64,000 nucleotides of DNA from Cristatella mucedo. Taxonomy: Eukaryota > Bryozoa > Phylactolaemata > Cristatellidae. The notes under the pieces are model-generated. The model ran no database searches. It was not told where the DNA came from and was given only the letters and a program-made list of their open reading frames with translations. A program made the position numbers and the translations under genes. The DNA lies in contig WPIO01000005.1 in NCBI GenBank assembly GCA_009760855.2, positions 988,501 through 1,052,500 of the forward strand, in the 5' to 3' direction. Of the stretch, positions 1 to 61,771 are shown in pieces. The stretch's first letter is position 1, and every line of letters begins with the position of its first letter.

Positions 1-23103
<23,103 letters not shown>

Positions 23104-24944
23104 CGCTTGCAAGGTACTTGCTCACCAATCACTGAACGCGGATCCGAATAACGGAGCGAATCGAGCGACGATGCTTCAGCGTCAGGCGCGCTGCTACAGC
23201 AGCCACCCCATATCTGCGAGCATACGACCGGATTTAGCAAACACTGCGAAGTGTGCTGGACCACGGGCGTCAAATGGCCACCGAACGTGAGGAAGAACCG
23301 CAGAAGAACCCCTTGAAACAATACGCCTGCGCAAATGTGTACTAACACGGTTAGCTTCGCGTGGATAATACGTAATTAAATGTACGGGCGAGTTTGGTAG
23401 CCAGCACGCCGTCAGGCCATGCCCCAAGGCGCGACCATCATCTTTCCCGCCTCCCAATGTTTTGAAGCTGTGCTTCCGGTTAGGTTATGAATCGCGGCGG
23501 TCCCGTGGACCTCGCATCACGCCGTCTATCCATTTTGGAGCACGGTGTCGCGATTAAAGCACTCCCACACCGCTACTACTTTCAAATATTTTTATATGAT
23601 ATGCCACTATCACCGAACTGCTTTGTGCAACCAAGATTAGAAATGGAAATCCACCCCCTCCATAATGGGGCTGACACACGTCGCCGGCAGGAATATATAG
23701 TTTTGAGTAATTAAGTAGTCCCTTCAGGTCCGCGTAGCGGATAATAAGGATTGATTTTATCCGGAGGTTTAAATACTTGATAGCGTCCAGCAAGGACATT
23801 AATAAGCTCCTTCACCGCACTCGAGCCCGGTGCGTATGAATGGATTTTCCGTCTGCTTCCAAAAATGTCCAGGTTTCGTTGACAGGTACCAGAAGTAAAT
23901 ATACATCGGATGACAAAAATGAGGGGGTGTTGCATAAAAAAAAATATTTTCCACAAACTTGAACCTTAAATTATGTTCCGCGATGAAAAGAAATGGCCAA
24001 TGATACTGTAGAATGTTGTCCGCAGCTAGCTGTACTCAAACTTCGAAATGTGTTTACCTGCGCTACGAGGACTCTTCCCGATCGAGCGCGCACGACACGG
24101 TGAGCCGACAACATTGCCCAACCCTATGAACTGCGCGCGCTGCTCAACGATTAACTACAACTACACATTTTTACTCGTCGGGATGCTTTGTTCAAGAATG
24201 CCACACCGGAGCATTTTTTGGTGAGAAAACTCGAGACTGCTTTGAGGAAGTACCTTATTCCTGTGTGTATTCGCGAGTATAAGATCTGCCCCCGCAAGGC
24301 AGCGCCGCAATGCAGGCCTAAATAATAAATGAGATAATAATCGAAAAGCCTAATGTATAATTTATATCACAACACACAGGATCTAATATCATGACCAGTC
24401 GAAAAAGCTAGTCAATCAGGAACAAAAAAGAATGATTTATAAATGCATTGTTATCTTAGTCAATATTGACAGCAAACTCCTATTTCTTGGCTGATAAGTG
24501 AGCTTTAATATCAGTAATTCGGTGCATTTTTTAATTTTCCTCAATGGACTCAGCACTACCTTCCGATATTTATCCTAAGGCATCGGATATGGTAGCTCGC
24601 CATTACATTAGGTCTGACCGGGGTAGGTTCGCTCAAGTGTTCCACAGCTGGCAGATGACGGACAGCTCAGCTAGCGAAAGTGGCAGTGGCACTATACATA
24701 TTATGGGACAGATTTCATAAATGCGCCACAACGAGATTTCAAGAGCACATTTGAGGAAATACACATCACCACATTGAATTTACTGTAGATGTAGACTTGT
24801 AGCTCCTATAGAGTGCCATGTATTCAGGCGTAAGAATCTTTTGTATAATTTATGTATTAAATGCACTGAAAATATCTATGTATAATAAATGCTTATACCT
24901 ATGCATGTTTAAATACACTATACATACTGTTTATCCTCTTTATA

Positions 24945-27265
24945 TGTATATTTGTGGGGAAACAGCTTTTGCCAACCAGAAGAAAAGTATCACTTCTCAA
25001 GTAAGGAAGGCATATTATCTTTACTTCGGAAGAAGGTTGTTGACCAAGACCAGCCTTGGGCCCCCATGTATGCTGAGCTAGATATATACAACACAGCTTC
25101 CACAGTGGTGAATGGCAAAAGACAGCCAATGCCGTTTGCAGTCCCCCATGGTATGGAGAGAGCAAAGCAAACGCAAAAATGGCTGTTACTTCCGCTTGGT
25201 TCCTCCTCTTTCCGGTGGATTAACGAAGCAATAGAAGTCGGGAATAGCCTACCAAAACATTCCGTCTGCATTGAGACCAGTTTCATATTGCTAGGGACGT
25301 CCTACTCCAGAACCTCCAGCAGAATATTCTCTTGATTTATCTGATAAGGACAAGGGTGAGCCAACCTGTTCTTCTCTTGGTACGCCAGCATGCAGTGATC
25401 CCGATTTCCATGTAATGTAATGTAATGTATCTCCGTCAGTAACTCCACAAAGTCATAAAGACCATGTGGGCGTTACGCAGGAGAGTTTTGTATAGCGCAC
25501 TCACAGCCTAAGCGGCTTTCGGTACGCATTCGGTACCCAACAGATTTCGTCTCACGCGACAAAGAGAAAGTGGGAAGCATAGCAGAGTTAGGAGAGCAGT
25601 TGAGGTAGTGAGTAGCATAGAAGTAGCAGTTCAGGACCGCTGAAAAAGATGTGCCATAGTCGGCAGTTGGAGAGTAGATGTCGTTGCGTAAGAATTGTGG
25701 AAGCGAGTTCCACAGTCTAGGACCTGCAGAGCTAAAGCTTCTGTCGCCAACTGTCTTTAAGCGGAGGAATGGGACAGCTAATTTATTGTCCACACAGGAC
25801 CTGAGGGCGCGAACAGGCTGAAACTGATGCATCAGTTCAGCTAGGTACGAAGGAGCCAAGCCGTGGCGGGCCTTGTGGGTCAACGTAAGAACTTTGCTCC
25901 GTATCCTTTGTTCAACCGGCAACCATCCTAGCTCTTCCAGCAAAGGTGACACGTGCTCAAACCGCTGGGACTTGAAGACCAGCCTTGCAGCCATATTCAT
26001 AGTCCGCTGTAGTGGCATAATAGCTTTCTTTGGTAGCCCAGCCAAAAGGGAATTACAATAATCAAGCCGAGACAGAACTAAAGAGCTAGTTAAATTCTTT
26101 ACAAGCCACTGTGGGAGACAGCTTCTAATCTTGGATAGGGATCCATCGTGGTGCATCATCAACCCCACACAGAATAACTCAGGAAGAACTAAATGACCTA
26201 GTTCGTGACTTGAACTTATACAAGAACAAGATAGAGTTGCTAGGATCAAGACTCCAACAATAGAATCTTCTTGAAGAGGATGTCACTATTACTTTATATC
26301 GAAAGCGAAGTTAGTTTGGTATTCTGGTTTGATGTTGAGGGTCTCGTGAACGCCTTACAAATAATTCATGACCAACAAGAATGGACTCTATTTGTAGACT
26401 CTTTGAAACTGAGTCTTAAGGGTGTGTTTTTGCTCAACGGAAACAGTCTTCCATCTATTCCAGTAGCGTATGCTGTCCACATGAAAAGAACGCACGATAA
26501 CTTATAAGCAGCTACTAAATTCCATTGAGTATAACCAGTACAGCTGGCACCTCTGTGGCGATTTGAAGGTAGTTGCCCTTTTAATGAGACTGCAGCAGGG
26601 ATATACAAAATACACGCGTTTCTTATGTGAGTGGGATAGCCGAGCAAGTGAATTGCACTACCTGCGGAAGGAATGAACTCGCAGACAAAATGCAGCAGCT
26701 GGAGAGAAGACTATCCAGCACCCAGCTCCGATCGATGTTCGTAAACTCCTGCTACCGTCCCTTCCTTCACATCAAGCTAGGCTTGATGAAGAACTTCGTG
26801 AAAGCCATGGATCGGACTTCGCCAGCTTTCCGATACCTTTATAAAACACTTCCCTCGACGACTCAGCGAAGCAAAGATTAAAGAGGGAGCTTTTGTGGGT
26901 CCTCAGATTTGAGAGCTCTTCACAAGATGATCGGGTCAACAGCTTGCTGCAGGGCGATGCGAACCATGGAATGGAATGCTTGTCGCCTTCGTGTCTACAA
27001 ACTTTATTGGGAATGTTAGGGTAGACAACTACAAGGAACTAGTAGAATACATGCTGATGCAGTATCAGAAACTTGGCTGCAATATGTCTCTAAAGATCCA
27101 CTTCCTTTATACCCATTTGGATTTCTTGCCTGACAGCTGTGGTATGGTTTATGATTAACACGGTCCACTACAATGCTGGCTGACTACTGCTGGATACTTC
27201 CCAGCAATGCTCCCGAACTGCTGTACTAGAGACAGGAGAAGAAATCTAAAAAGTAGTCTACGGCT
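24945..27265 (+). pseudogene. Decayed multi-copy invertebrate ORF (TE-derived family), split by a LINE
   Basis: Plus-strand frames in sequence give FANQKKSITSQVRKAYYLYF, DQDQPWAPMYAE, NGKRQPMPFAVP, then after the LINE TQEELNDLVRDLNLYKNK, LHIKLGLMKNFVKAMDRTSP and YQKLGCNMSLKIHFLYTHLD. I recognise this order from a large uncharacterised protein family present in many copies in insects, hydra and other invertebrates, probably transposon-derived; its function is not known to me. There are many stops and frameshifts, and a family B LINE (25408-26155) breaks it between PDFH and TPHRITQEE. Confidence 0.65.
25408..26155 (-). mobile_element. LINE family B (CR1/L2-like), post-RT part with (TACAT)n-type tail
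   Basis: The minus-strand frame encodes SRLDYCNSLLAGLPKKAIM, LGWLPVEQRIRSKVLTLTH and LRLKTVGDRSFSSAGPRLWN, a second CR1/L2 subfamily. The 3' end carries repeated ATGTA units (TAATG on the plus strand, 25411-25430). It interrupts the pseudogene at 24.9-27.3 kb. Confidence 0.82.
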
Positions 27266-27269
27266 TCAT

Positions 27270-28770
27270 TTTTACAAGTATTAACCGTAGGCCTGTTACT
27301 ATTGACAGTATTTCGTTAAGCACATGTTAATTTATTGCAGATTAAAAAAAATTTGCAATTTGACTGTCATATTCGTGTTGAGCACATATAAATTAATAAG
27401 CAATGACTAATTCAATTTCAGTAACATGACTTTTGCAAAAATTTGTTGACCAGTGATTAGCCGACGGCTAATAATGACCAAACTGCAGCACCAGCTAGGC
27501 AGCCACCTCGGCCAGTAGAAGCTTTTGTGCTGTTGCTGTTCCGAATAACAAAATCGTGATCCATTCGTGCTGATTTATATTTAGCAAATGTCGGCACACC
27601 TGCTCACTCCCGTCGGTTGGGCGTGGTACTTAAATAGCTTGCTAATTGCCCTCGTGTATAATAACGTTTTTGGTTATTCCACAGCCTGCTATTAATCGGC
27701 TCGCCAGATATCCATTTCATGAGCGCATTTAAATCGATGGTTTCAGGCTCCTCGTCGGCTGTCTCAGATTGGTTAAAGAGACCAGCAAAGCTCAGGCTGC
27801 CTTTCGGCTAGCACGCAAAGCATCCACTTTGAAAGTACAGTCGTGATATTGACTTGCTTTCCATGAATGACCTTTGTGCATTTGACCCTGTCACAGCCGG
27901 ACACAGCGAGAGCAGCAAGTGGGAATTGGAATTGAGTTCTCCTTAAACAAAGCTCGCAGTGCAAAGGTTCCCGTGCTCGATTCGCGGCACTCACTCGAAA
28001 TTGTTGGGATGAAATAATATTATTAAGCAAAAATACCAACGGAATCCCACTACCGCCTAGGTTGCTCTATTTATGCTTGCAGATTCCAACCTCATATTCA
28101 AAGTGTATTGAGACAGCTCTTTACTGCACACAAGATCTGCTGCTGCATACCACCTGCCTGGCATGGGCTGGCAGTCCAGGAGATAGCAGGCGGGTTTATC
28201 ACTAGGGCAGCTTGTTAATAAAGTGAATCACGTCATTAAAAGACAATGTGGACAGTTCTTCTTGAATTCTTATATTTTCCAGGGACACGCCGATCTGCTG
28301 CACACGTTTTAGTCTTTCTAATCTACGGGTTACAGCTACAGAGCAATTTACGTTTTTCGCCGGTTGGCGAGCTTCATAAGTTACCCTATAAACTTCCTTT
28401 AATATGCTCTTAGAGATTATCGAGAACAGATCAAAGACATTGCCGGTACCTGAATAGCTATGCTTGCATAGAATGTGGACAACCGTCGCTTTGATGTTTT
28501 GAGCCGTCCCACCCTCAGAACTACTGCTCCGTACTTAGTAGAGCCCTCAATGCTCGCGCTTTGAAAAACTACAGAGGAACACAACGACAATAGAGAGATA
28601 GGGCTCAGCTATTCCCCGAATGTAGAAATTTTGTTTGATTCGAATTCTGACAATAGCAGCACCATTTTGCGTTGAGAATCGTTAAGGGTGGTGCCGACTA
28701 GGCATCGCCTGCCGCAATCCTGCACCCACCCCTCCGCCCCGCCCCTCAGGTCACAGGGCGCATGCGCGAG
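27270..28770. other. Intergenic, upstream of PWWP2
   Basis: No ORF or repeat recognised. The last 100 bases become GC-rich and should include the PWWP2 promoter or 5'UTR, which cannot be delimited. Confidence 0.5.
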
Positions 28771-28777
28771 ATCTGTT

Positions 28778-28968
28778 ATGATGAGTACTGGATCGTGGGT
28801 TGGGATGTACGGCGAGTTCTACGATATGGCGGACCCGATATTTCGGGTACCCAATAAAGGCGATAAGTTAGCGATCACGGTGGAGGACAGTAGTAAGGGT
28901 GCGCTACTTGTGTGTCTCGAACATTGCTCACGACTTTACCGAGGAGTGCTACTGGACTGCACCGACGG
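28778..28968 (+). CDS. PWWP2A: PWWP2-like exon 1
   Basis: 191 nt from ATG to GG|GTATGT. It encodes the conserved N-terminal PWWP2 segment (GDKLAITVED...YRGVLLDCTD). The reading frame runs on into the intron for 61 bases, so an ORF call alone would miss the splice. Confidence 0.8.
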
Positions 28969-30803
28969 GTATGTTTTGATGGAGGAGCTCTCCTCGACAT
29001 TGCCGCCGCTATGCTTTCTTTTAGCCTAAGTGATGACTCGTCGCTGCGTGCGTGCGTGCGTTCGTGCGTGCGCGCATCTTATTCTTCTTCGGGGAGCGGT
29101 GATGATGCCGTGCAATTCCGCCAACGCTCTCCGCCTGCCGTAGAGTTTCGCCGACCTGCGTGTATCGCCCGAAGAGCTCGGCTCCTGAGGAGCCGACGCT
29201 CGAGAAAGCTACCGCCGCGCTCAGCCATTCAGACGACGCGCACGGCGGGCCCGCGGCCACGCACACCAGACACACGTACAGGACCGAGTGCGACCTGCGA
29301 CCCTGCGAGGCCGGCGCCCCTCCGCCGACCACCGCGGCCGTCTACCGTCGTCGGCCCCGCAAGAATCAGTTCGTACGGAACAGAATGCTCCGCCCTCGGC
29401 AGACGATGTGCTTCAAGTGCCAATCGCACGTGCTGAACCTGAGCAACGACGACGTGTCCGACGCGAGCAACGACGCCGGCAAGAAGCGGAAGCTGTCGGC
29501 CGTCGAGGACCTCGACGTATCCACCGTAGCAGCCGCCTCCTCCTCCTCCTCCTCTGCAGCACCTCACAAGAGACTGAACGGGCGGAACGCCAGCCCTCTT
29601 ATTAAGATATCCTTCAACTCGCCCAGTGGCCAGGACGTCGTGGAAATAGCTTCCAAGCCGATGGCGCCCAGTCGTGTCGGTCCGTCGTCGTCGTCGTCTG
29701 CAGAGGACGAGGCACCGAGGAAAAGCAAGAAGGGCAAGGACGAGCGCAAGCGAAAGAAAAAGAGCAAGAGGAAGCTCCGACGCGAAGCGGCCGCCGCTGC
29801 AGCGGCTGCAGCCGCTGCCGGCAGCGGCCGGCTGCCCGCCGTGCAGCCGTCGCTGCCGGCAGCGGCTGCCACGTCGAACCGAGACGAATCGGAGCCTGCA
29901 GCCTGCGCCCAGCTGGACGACGGCAGCGGCAGCAGCGGCAGCTGGCCGCTGGCTCCACTAGCACGGACGGCGGTGGTGGCGGCAGCAGCGTCTGCGGTGA
30001 AGAGCGACGACGTTGCTTCAGCAAGTTGCGGCCTGCGCTCTATCCTCGCGACTGCTTCGTGCAGTAGGAGTCTTCTGCCAGGCCGCGATGCCCGGCTGGC
30101 AGTGGCGGTGGTTGAGGACAGGGCAGCAGCCGCCGCCGGGGCCGAGACCAGCCGCCCAGCCGAGCCGTCGGCGGTTTCTTGCCGTTACAGCGAGATGCTG
30201 CTCAGCTCCTGTGGCCCCCGGCAGCGGCCCCTGCCGCGGCCATCTGCAGCCACGGCGGCAGCTCGCGCTGCCACCGCCGCCACTGACGAGGGCGATCAGG
30301 ACGACGAGGCGGCAGCGCCTGAGCCGCCGCTCGTGGTGCGTGTGCACACGCGAAGCGTGTCCAGGTACGCTCACAGCGACGGCAGGGCGATCAGGGTGGG
30401 CGACATCGTGTGGGGCAAGATCAGCGGCTTCCCGTGGTGGCCCGGGCGCGTCACGGCCATCACCGTGAGCGAGAGCGACGCGGGCACCGTGTATGCCTAC
30501 ATAGCGCACGTGGCCTGGTTTGCCTCCAAGACGTCTTCCAACATCGCCTGCTCCGACCTGTATCCGTTCGTCGAGCACTTTGCGACTCGCTTCAACCGTA
30601 AGAAGAAGGGTCCGTACAAGAACGCCGTCAAGCAGGCCAAGCTGGCCGTGCTGAGCGGCTCTTCGGCAGCATCCCGAGGCAGGGCGGCAGTGGTGGCAGG
30701 AAGCATGCTGGATGACGTCGATGACGACGGGGATGACGACGACAACGACGACGACTGCTACCTGGAGGTCGCTGCACACGACTTCGCTGCTGGCGGCTGC
30801 TGA
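28778..30803 (+). CDS. PWWP2A: PWWP2A/PWWP2B-like chromatin reader (two exons)
   Basis: Coding exons 28778-28968 and 29144-30803 give 616 residues; a 175-base intron (GTATGT...CCGTAG, phase 2) separates them. The N-terminus has the PWWP2-family segment VPNKGDKLAITVEDSS followed by LYRGVLLD; then comes LRPRQTMCFKCQSH, matching the family's LRPRQ-x-x-C-x-x-C motif, and SPLIKISFNSP. A Ser/Ala/Lys-rich middle follows. The C-terminus is a PWWP domain (about 481-575) with RVGDIVWGKISGFPWWP, its signature at 493-497, and ends in an Asp-rich tail. In vertebrates these proteins bind H2A.Z nucleosomes, H3K36-methylated chromatin and a histone-deacetylase complex. The start is the first in-frame ATG; the vertebrate protein is longer at both the N-terminus and centre. 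Whether it is 2A, 2B or their single ancestor cannot be told here. Family call is very secure. Confidence 0.9.
29144..30803 (+). CDS. PWWP2A: PWWP2-like exon 2 with PWWP domain
   Basis: Starts after CTGCCGTAG, completes the split Gly codon and continues VSPTCVYRPKSSAPEE. It carries the CxxC-like motif, the long Ser/Ala/Lys linker, the PWWP domain and the acidic tail, ending in TGA at 30801-30803. Trinucleotide-rich tracts (poly-Ser, poly-Ala) mark slippage in the linker. Confidence 0.9.
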
Positions 30804-31798
30804 GCTTTCCAGGCTGCCTGCCTAGTCGGTAAGGTTTCCAAACAGGACGAGAAGCACAGTGTCGCGCCGCCTCCCCCCCCCTAGTGGACCGACTGTGAGC
30901 TGGCTAAGGGGTGGGTGAATGAGTTTGCAGGAGGAGCCATGGTCAGCCGCTGCCTGCTGCCACTGCCTTCAGCCGCTGCCTACCGGCAGTGTAGCCCGTG
31001 GTTAACTTTGGAAAGTGTGAATATCTCCAAGCATTCCTCTGTCAGCAGTCAAAGGTGACGTAAGCTGTAGACACACTGGGGTTTTGGCAGCTGGTCCTCG
31101 TTTCGAACTCGCCCAGCCATCCATCCATCCATTTATGTTTGCCATCTCATCCTCCTCCCTCATTGGTCCCCCTTGTCACATTGATGCCATTGATTATGAA
31201 ACGGATCTCCTGTCAGATCTCACCGGTTTCCTTGCCCTACTCTCGTTTTGAAAGCGGAAGTGCAATGGCACACTATAGTATGCATCGTGGGATCAGTTAC
31301 AAACTGGATCCCAATCTTGTCTCACGTGCTTCTCTTCTTCCTCTGTATCTCATCACTCTTCTCTCATTCTTCTTTCCTCTCTCTTCTCTTTCTCATTCCC
31401 ACTCTCGATAGGAATGCCAAATCACTGTGGCTGGGTGCACGTGACCCCTCGATTGCAGCATTAGCCCTACCCACTTGCCCTAACGTCATCGAGTGTCGGC
31501 TGTGAGGTGAATATGCCTCTTACTGTCACTCGTTTCTACCAGCTCGAGTCATGCTCTGCGCTCTGCAACTAATGCAGGCTTGCATCGAATGCAGTGCAAG
31601 TGCTTGCCTGTACAGACTGGCTTCGGTAGCACTGATCCTGCCTGTCGAGTCTACGATAGCTCCGTGTACCTCTGAGACTGCTAGTGTGTGCACTGCCGGC
31701 GAACGCGCTGCGAGTGCACTTCGAGTCTTTGCTTTATCGTTCTGCTTGGCTTTCAATACGTGAGATAGGAAATAGATAGAGCAAGAGTGAGAGTGTGT

Positions 31799-31813
31799 GA
31801 GAGAGAGTGAGGG

Positions 31814-31908
<95 letters not shown>
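31799..31908. repeat. (GA)n microsatellite
   Basis: About 110 bp of GA with GATA interruptions, next to a SINE-A. Confidence 0.96.
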
Positions 31909-31912
<4 letters not shown>

Positions 31913-31927
31913 CATGAGAGCGATGCC

Positions 31928-32003
31928 GAGCTGGTTTGGTCCAGCGGTAAAGGTACTCGACCCGACCAAGGTCTGGCTGAGGTCGTGAGCTCGAGCCCCA
32001 AGG

Positions 32004-32006
<3 letters not shown>
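31928..32006 (+). mobile_element. SINE-A head fused to a (CA)n tract
   Basis: GCTGGTTTGGTCCAGCGG, then GACCAAGGTCTGGCTGAGG and B-box GAGCTCGAGCCCC. The tail is lost or replaced by the (CA)n array that follows. Confidence 0.72.

Positions 32007-32080
<74 letters not shown>
32007..32080. repeat. (CA)n microsatellite on a SINE-A
   Basis: Starts directly after the SINE-A head. Confidence 0.96.
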
Positions 32081-32086
<6 letters not shown>

Positions 32087-33064
32087 CATGTTTAATGGAG
32101 ATGTTTGAGAGAGGGAGAAGAGAGAGGTAAAGATGATGAGATCAGAGCCAGATTCGGTTTGTAACTATTGGAATGAATGTGAAAAGAAGGGGAGAGGAAG
32201 AGGATGGCAGGTTCATGCAGAGGAGCTGCTGCCAGAGTCAAGTGCCTCACTTGCAGCCTAGGCACCAGAAGTCACACAAACTAGGAGTCGTTCTGCAAGA
32301 CTGCCTGCGAGCCATTCGCGACCGCTAGTACTTCTTCCTTCCACCATATCTAGCTGGCTTCCTGGTTTCAAAGGTTTCCACCCCGAGGGGGAGCACATGA
32401 ATTTCATAGGGGCTTGTGAAAGAAAGCGGTGCTCTTTGTCCACCGGCATTCTATTCATAGCAAACGGCAAGGCTAGCAAAAAAGCTCCTGTAGCAGGCGA
32501 TTTCGAATTCTTCACGCCCAGGCAGATGCTGCAAGCAAGTGGCACATGCCAGCAAGCCTTCTGTTTCTGATGCTTGGCGCCGGCCTGTTTATCGACTTGT
32601 TTTGCCGGTACCATTGCAGGCAGTACTAGGCTGTTCATGATTCATCTTGAACCCAGCAGAGGCTCCTGGCAGCCTGCTCCTAGCAGTGCCTCTGCTGCTG
32701 CTAATGGCATTTCGATTTTCGGATGCCACTTACTACCAAATGGTGATCTTTCAAAATGGTTGGTTTGTTTTGCTGACTTATGTTTTTCTAAAGATCGACT
32801 TTGCCGGCCAGCTTCGTGGCCACCCCCACCAGGGGCACTTATTTTAACGTCCACGGACGCCAAAGAATCTAGACGTCCAGCAGCTCCAGTCTTTGCAGCA
32901 GGGTCCCTACAGTCGCATTTTTTATATTACTACACTACTTAACCAATATCCTTACCAACCTAGTAAGCCCGTGACCGGGGTGATGAGATATTTGAACTGA
33001 GTGTGACAGTCTTCTTATGTCGATAGGTTCCTCCTGCTGAGTCCTTCTCTGCAGTTCGAACATA

Positions 33065-33206
33065 GGCTCCTGCAGTTAGGAGGCACACTCTGTAGTTAGG
33101 AGGCACACTCAGCAGTTAGGAGGCACACTCCGTAATTAGGAAGCACACTAGCCCCAGTTAGGAGGCACACTCCACCGTTAGGACGAACATTCCACTGTTA
33201 GGACAT
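33065..33206. repeat. Minisatellite, about 20-bp unit
   Basis: At least six imperfect copies of CAGTTAGGAGGCACACTC, the last ones diverged to GTTAGGACGAACATTCC, between the 3' ends of PWWP2 and TTC1. Confidence 0.85.
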
Positions 33207-34376
33207 CCACTTATTAAACAAAATAGACCGGATATCAGTATTGGGAAGCTCGAATTTTGAGTGAACATTGTAGCACGCGTCGTTATAAATTGTTGTAAAT
33301 GTTTCCACCACATTTCATGCCATTTCGCTCATCCGTTCTCATGCGAATGGACTTTAAAGACACTGGGCACTGCATTCTCACACTAATGGACTTTTAAGAC
33401 ACTGGCCACCACTGCAATCCACTAGAATTCACTGCAAATCCACATGAAATCGGCTGCATGAAGCTCCAATTTATATTGCACATCAAACTACACTATTATG
33501 CAAGTGCTTGCATACATTTTGTTCCGTTTTGGATACATTCTCTTGCAATCGACTGCAGCAACCCGGGCCAATACCGATATCTACCGCCAGGGGTGCTGAA
33601 GTCGACTGCAGCCCTTTTGCACGAGAGCATGCTACCACAACGGCATGAAATCTGGATGGTACATTACAACGACCTTATACTACAATATTTACTTGAAATC
33701 CGAGTGTCGCGCCGTTGATTTCCCTTTGATTTTCGCTTAATTAGGCTGGGTTCCGGTAGATTGCGGTAATTTGTTGAGCCCCCAATCTGGAGTTCTGATG
33801 CTCACAAGGTTGTGACTGCTTTTGACAGCACGCTACAAGTGAGCTTTAGCAACGTCGAGATTCCTGTGCAGGAATAAGGTGGCTGAAATCTCACTCGTTA
33901 AGCACTTTTGGTGGTCCACGTGAAGGTGGAAAGGAAGGAAGGGCTGTCTTGGTTTGCCTCGCGTGAGGCAGTTGCATAACAGAGCAGCACAGCTGCTAAG
34001 GATCGCACACTTTCTGCGCACACAGTCTTTCTCAGGCCTTGTTGAATGAAGCAAGCGCTCGGGCCACCGATAGCATAATGTACAGACAGTACATCCGGCT
34101 CCCATGCTCGCCGGCCATATTTGCACATGCTTCGATAGTGCGTGCGTGCGGGCTACCCCAAATGCATGTTTGCATGTGGCCGGCAACAGCCTGCAGTAGC
34201 AGTAGCTTCCTGCCTCGGCGCCAGCCTGAAGCACTTGCCAGGCTTTGACGTCTGCCTCCGGCAAGACACCTGCGATCAAAGTTCCCTCGAAGCGATCCCA
34301 TTTAACTGCCTGAGCCTGTGGCCGTCAGCAGCCGCAGTGTCTGGGGTCTCGGGTTCTTCACCGGTGGTCACATGGA

Positions 34377-34507
<131 letters not shown>

Positions 34508-34936
34508 TACACTCTGCCCTTCGAACTGATCCGGCCAGAGCAGCCATAGCAACCAGGCCCCCCCCCCCCCCCGTGCTGCTGCTGGATTTGGGTATGCCTG
34601 TTATTGTCTCTGTTGCTGTATGCCTGCTCTGTGCCAAGTCGCAGATTCTCATCCCATGCAGCAGCGAACAACTTGTTCCTGGGAAGGGGGCAGTTTCGAG
34701 CCTATTGGCTGGCTGCACCAGGGCCGTTCACAGGTGCACTCTGCTCTGATCGCTGCAGGTCAGCCAGTGTGAAGCAACCCGGGTTCTGCCTGCCTGTGGT
34801 GGTCGTGGTACCGACTGCCACTGGCTGCCTCGAACAACATCTCGGGCTCGGATGCCGCCAGCCTGACAGCAGCAGGCTGGCAGCATGCCCCGCCCATGTC
34901 ATCGGTGCTTGCCGTTATTTGACACTTCCTGCCACT

Positions 34937-34972
34937 GCTTGCCCGGCCTGACAAAGGCAAGGCCGGGCAAGC
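34937..34972. repeat. Inverted repeat, 13-bp arms, 10-base loop
   Basis: GCTTGCCCGGCCT and its exact complement, about 600 bases downstream of the TTC1 stop codon. Confidence 0.8.
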
Positions 34973-35562
34973 CCCTGTGCAACCTGCAAGCAGCAGCAAG
35001 CAGTGCGATCTGGAATGTTAATGCTGCTGCTGACTTGCCAGAAGGGGATGCATGCCTGACCGAGCCTGCCCTCTGGCCAGCCATATCTTGGGGATCCAGC
35101 ATCTCAAAAAAATCCAGCTGTAATGATAAAGAGGACTGTGCGTTGCCGCACCCCTGCCACTCCCCCTCTTCTTCCAGCTGGCCCGCCTAGGCCAGCCATC
35201 TAAAGCATTGGTCCGCTGTTCTTCCTCCAGTAGTCTTCTCTCGTGTAGTCTTCCCGTAGCAGCAGAGAAGCAGCAGCTTCTGTCCTCACTTCTTCGTCGA
35301 GGCTTCAGCTGCAGCAGCCGCCGCAAGCTTCCTGCACCGCCTGAACAGCCTGCCTGCATGCAATATAAGTCAGCAGCACCTGCTACTTCCGGCCCATAGG
35401 GCTGGCTGACAAGTTTTTTTTTTCTGGTGAGGTGTCAGCTCCTAATCGGTTTCGAATGTGGCGCGTCGCGTTACTCGAGCCTTGTCCATTTGTAAATCAA
35501 TATTTTTTGTATTGGGTATGTACAGCTGCTTGGCAGCAAAGAGAGCTTCACAAATATATTGC

Positions 35563-61771
<26,209 letters not shown>

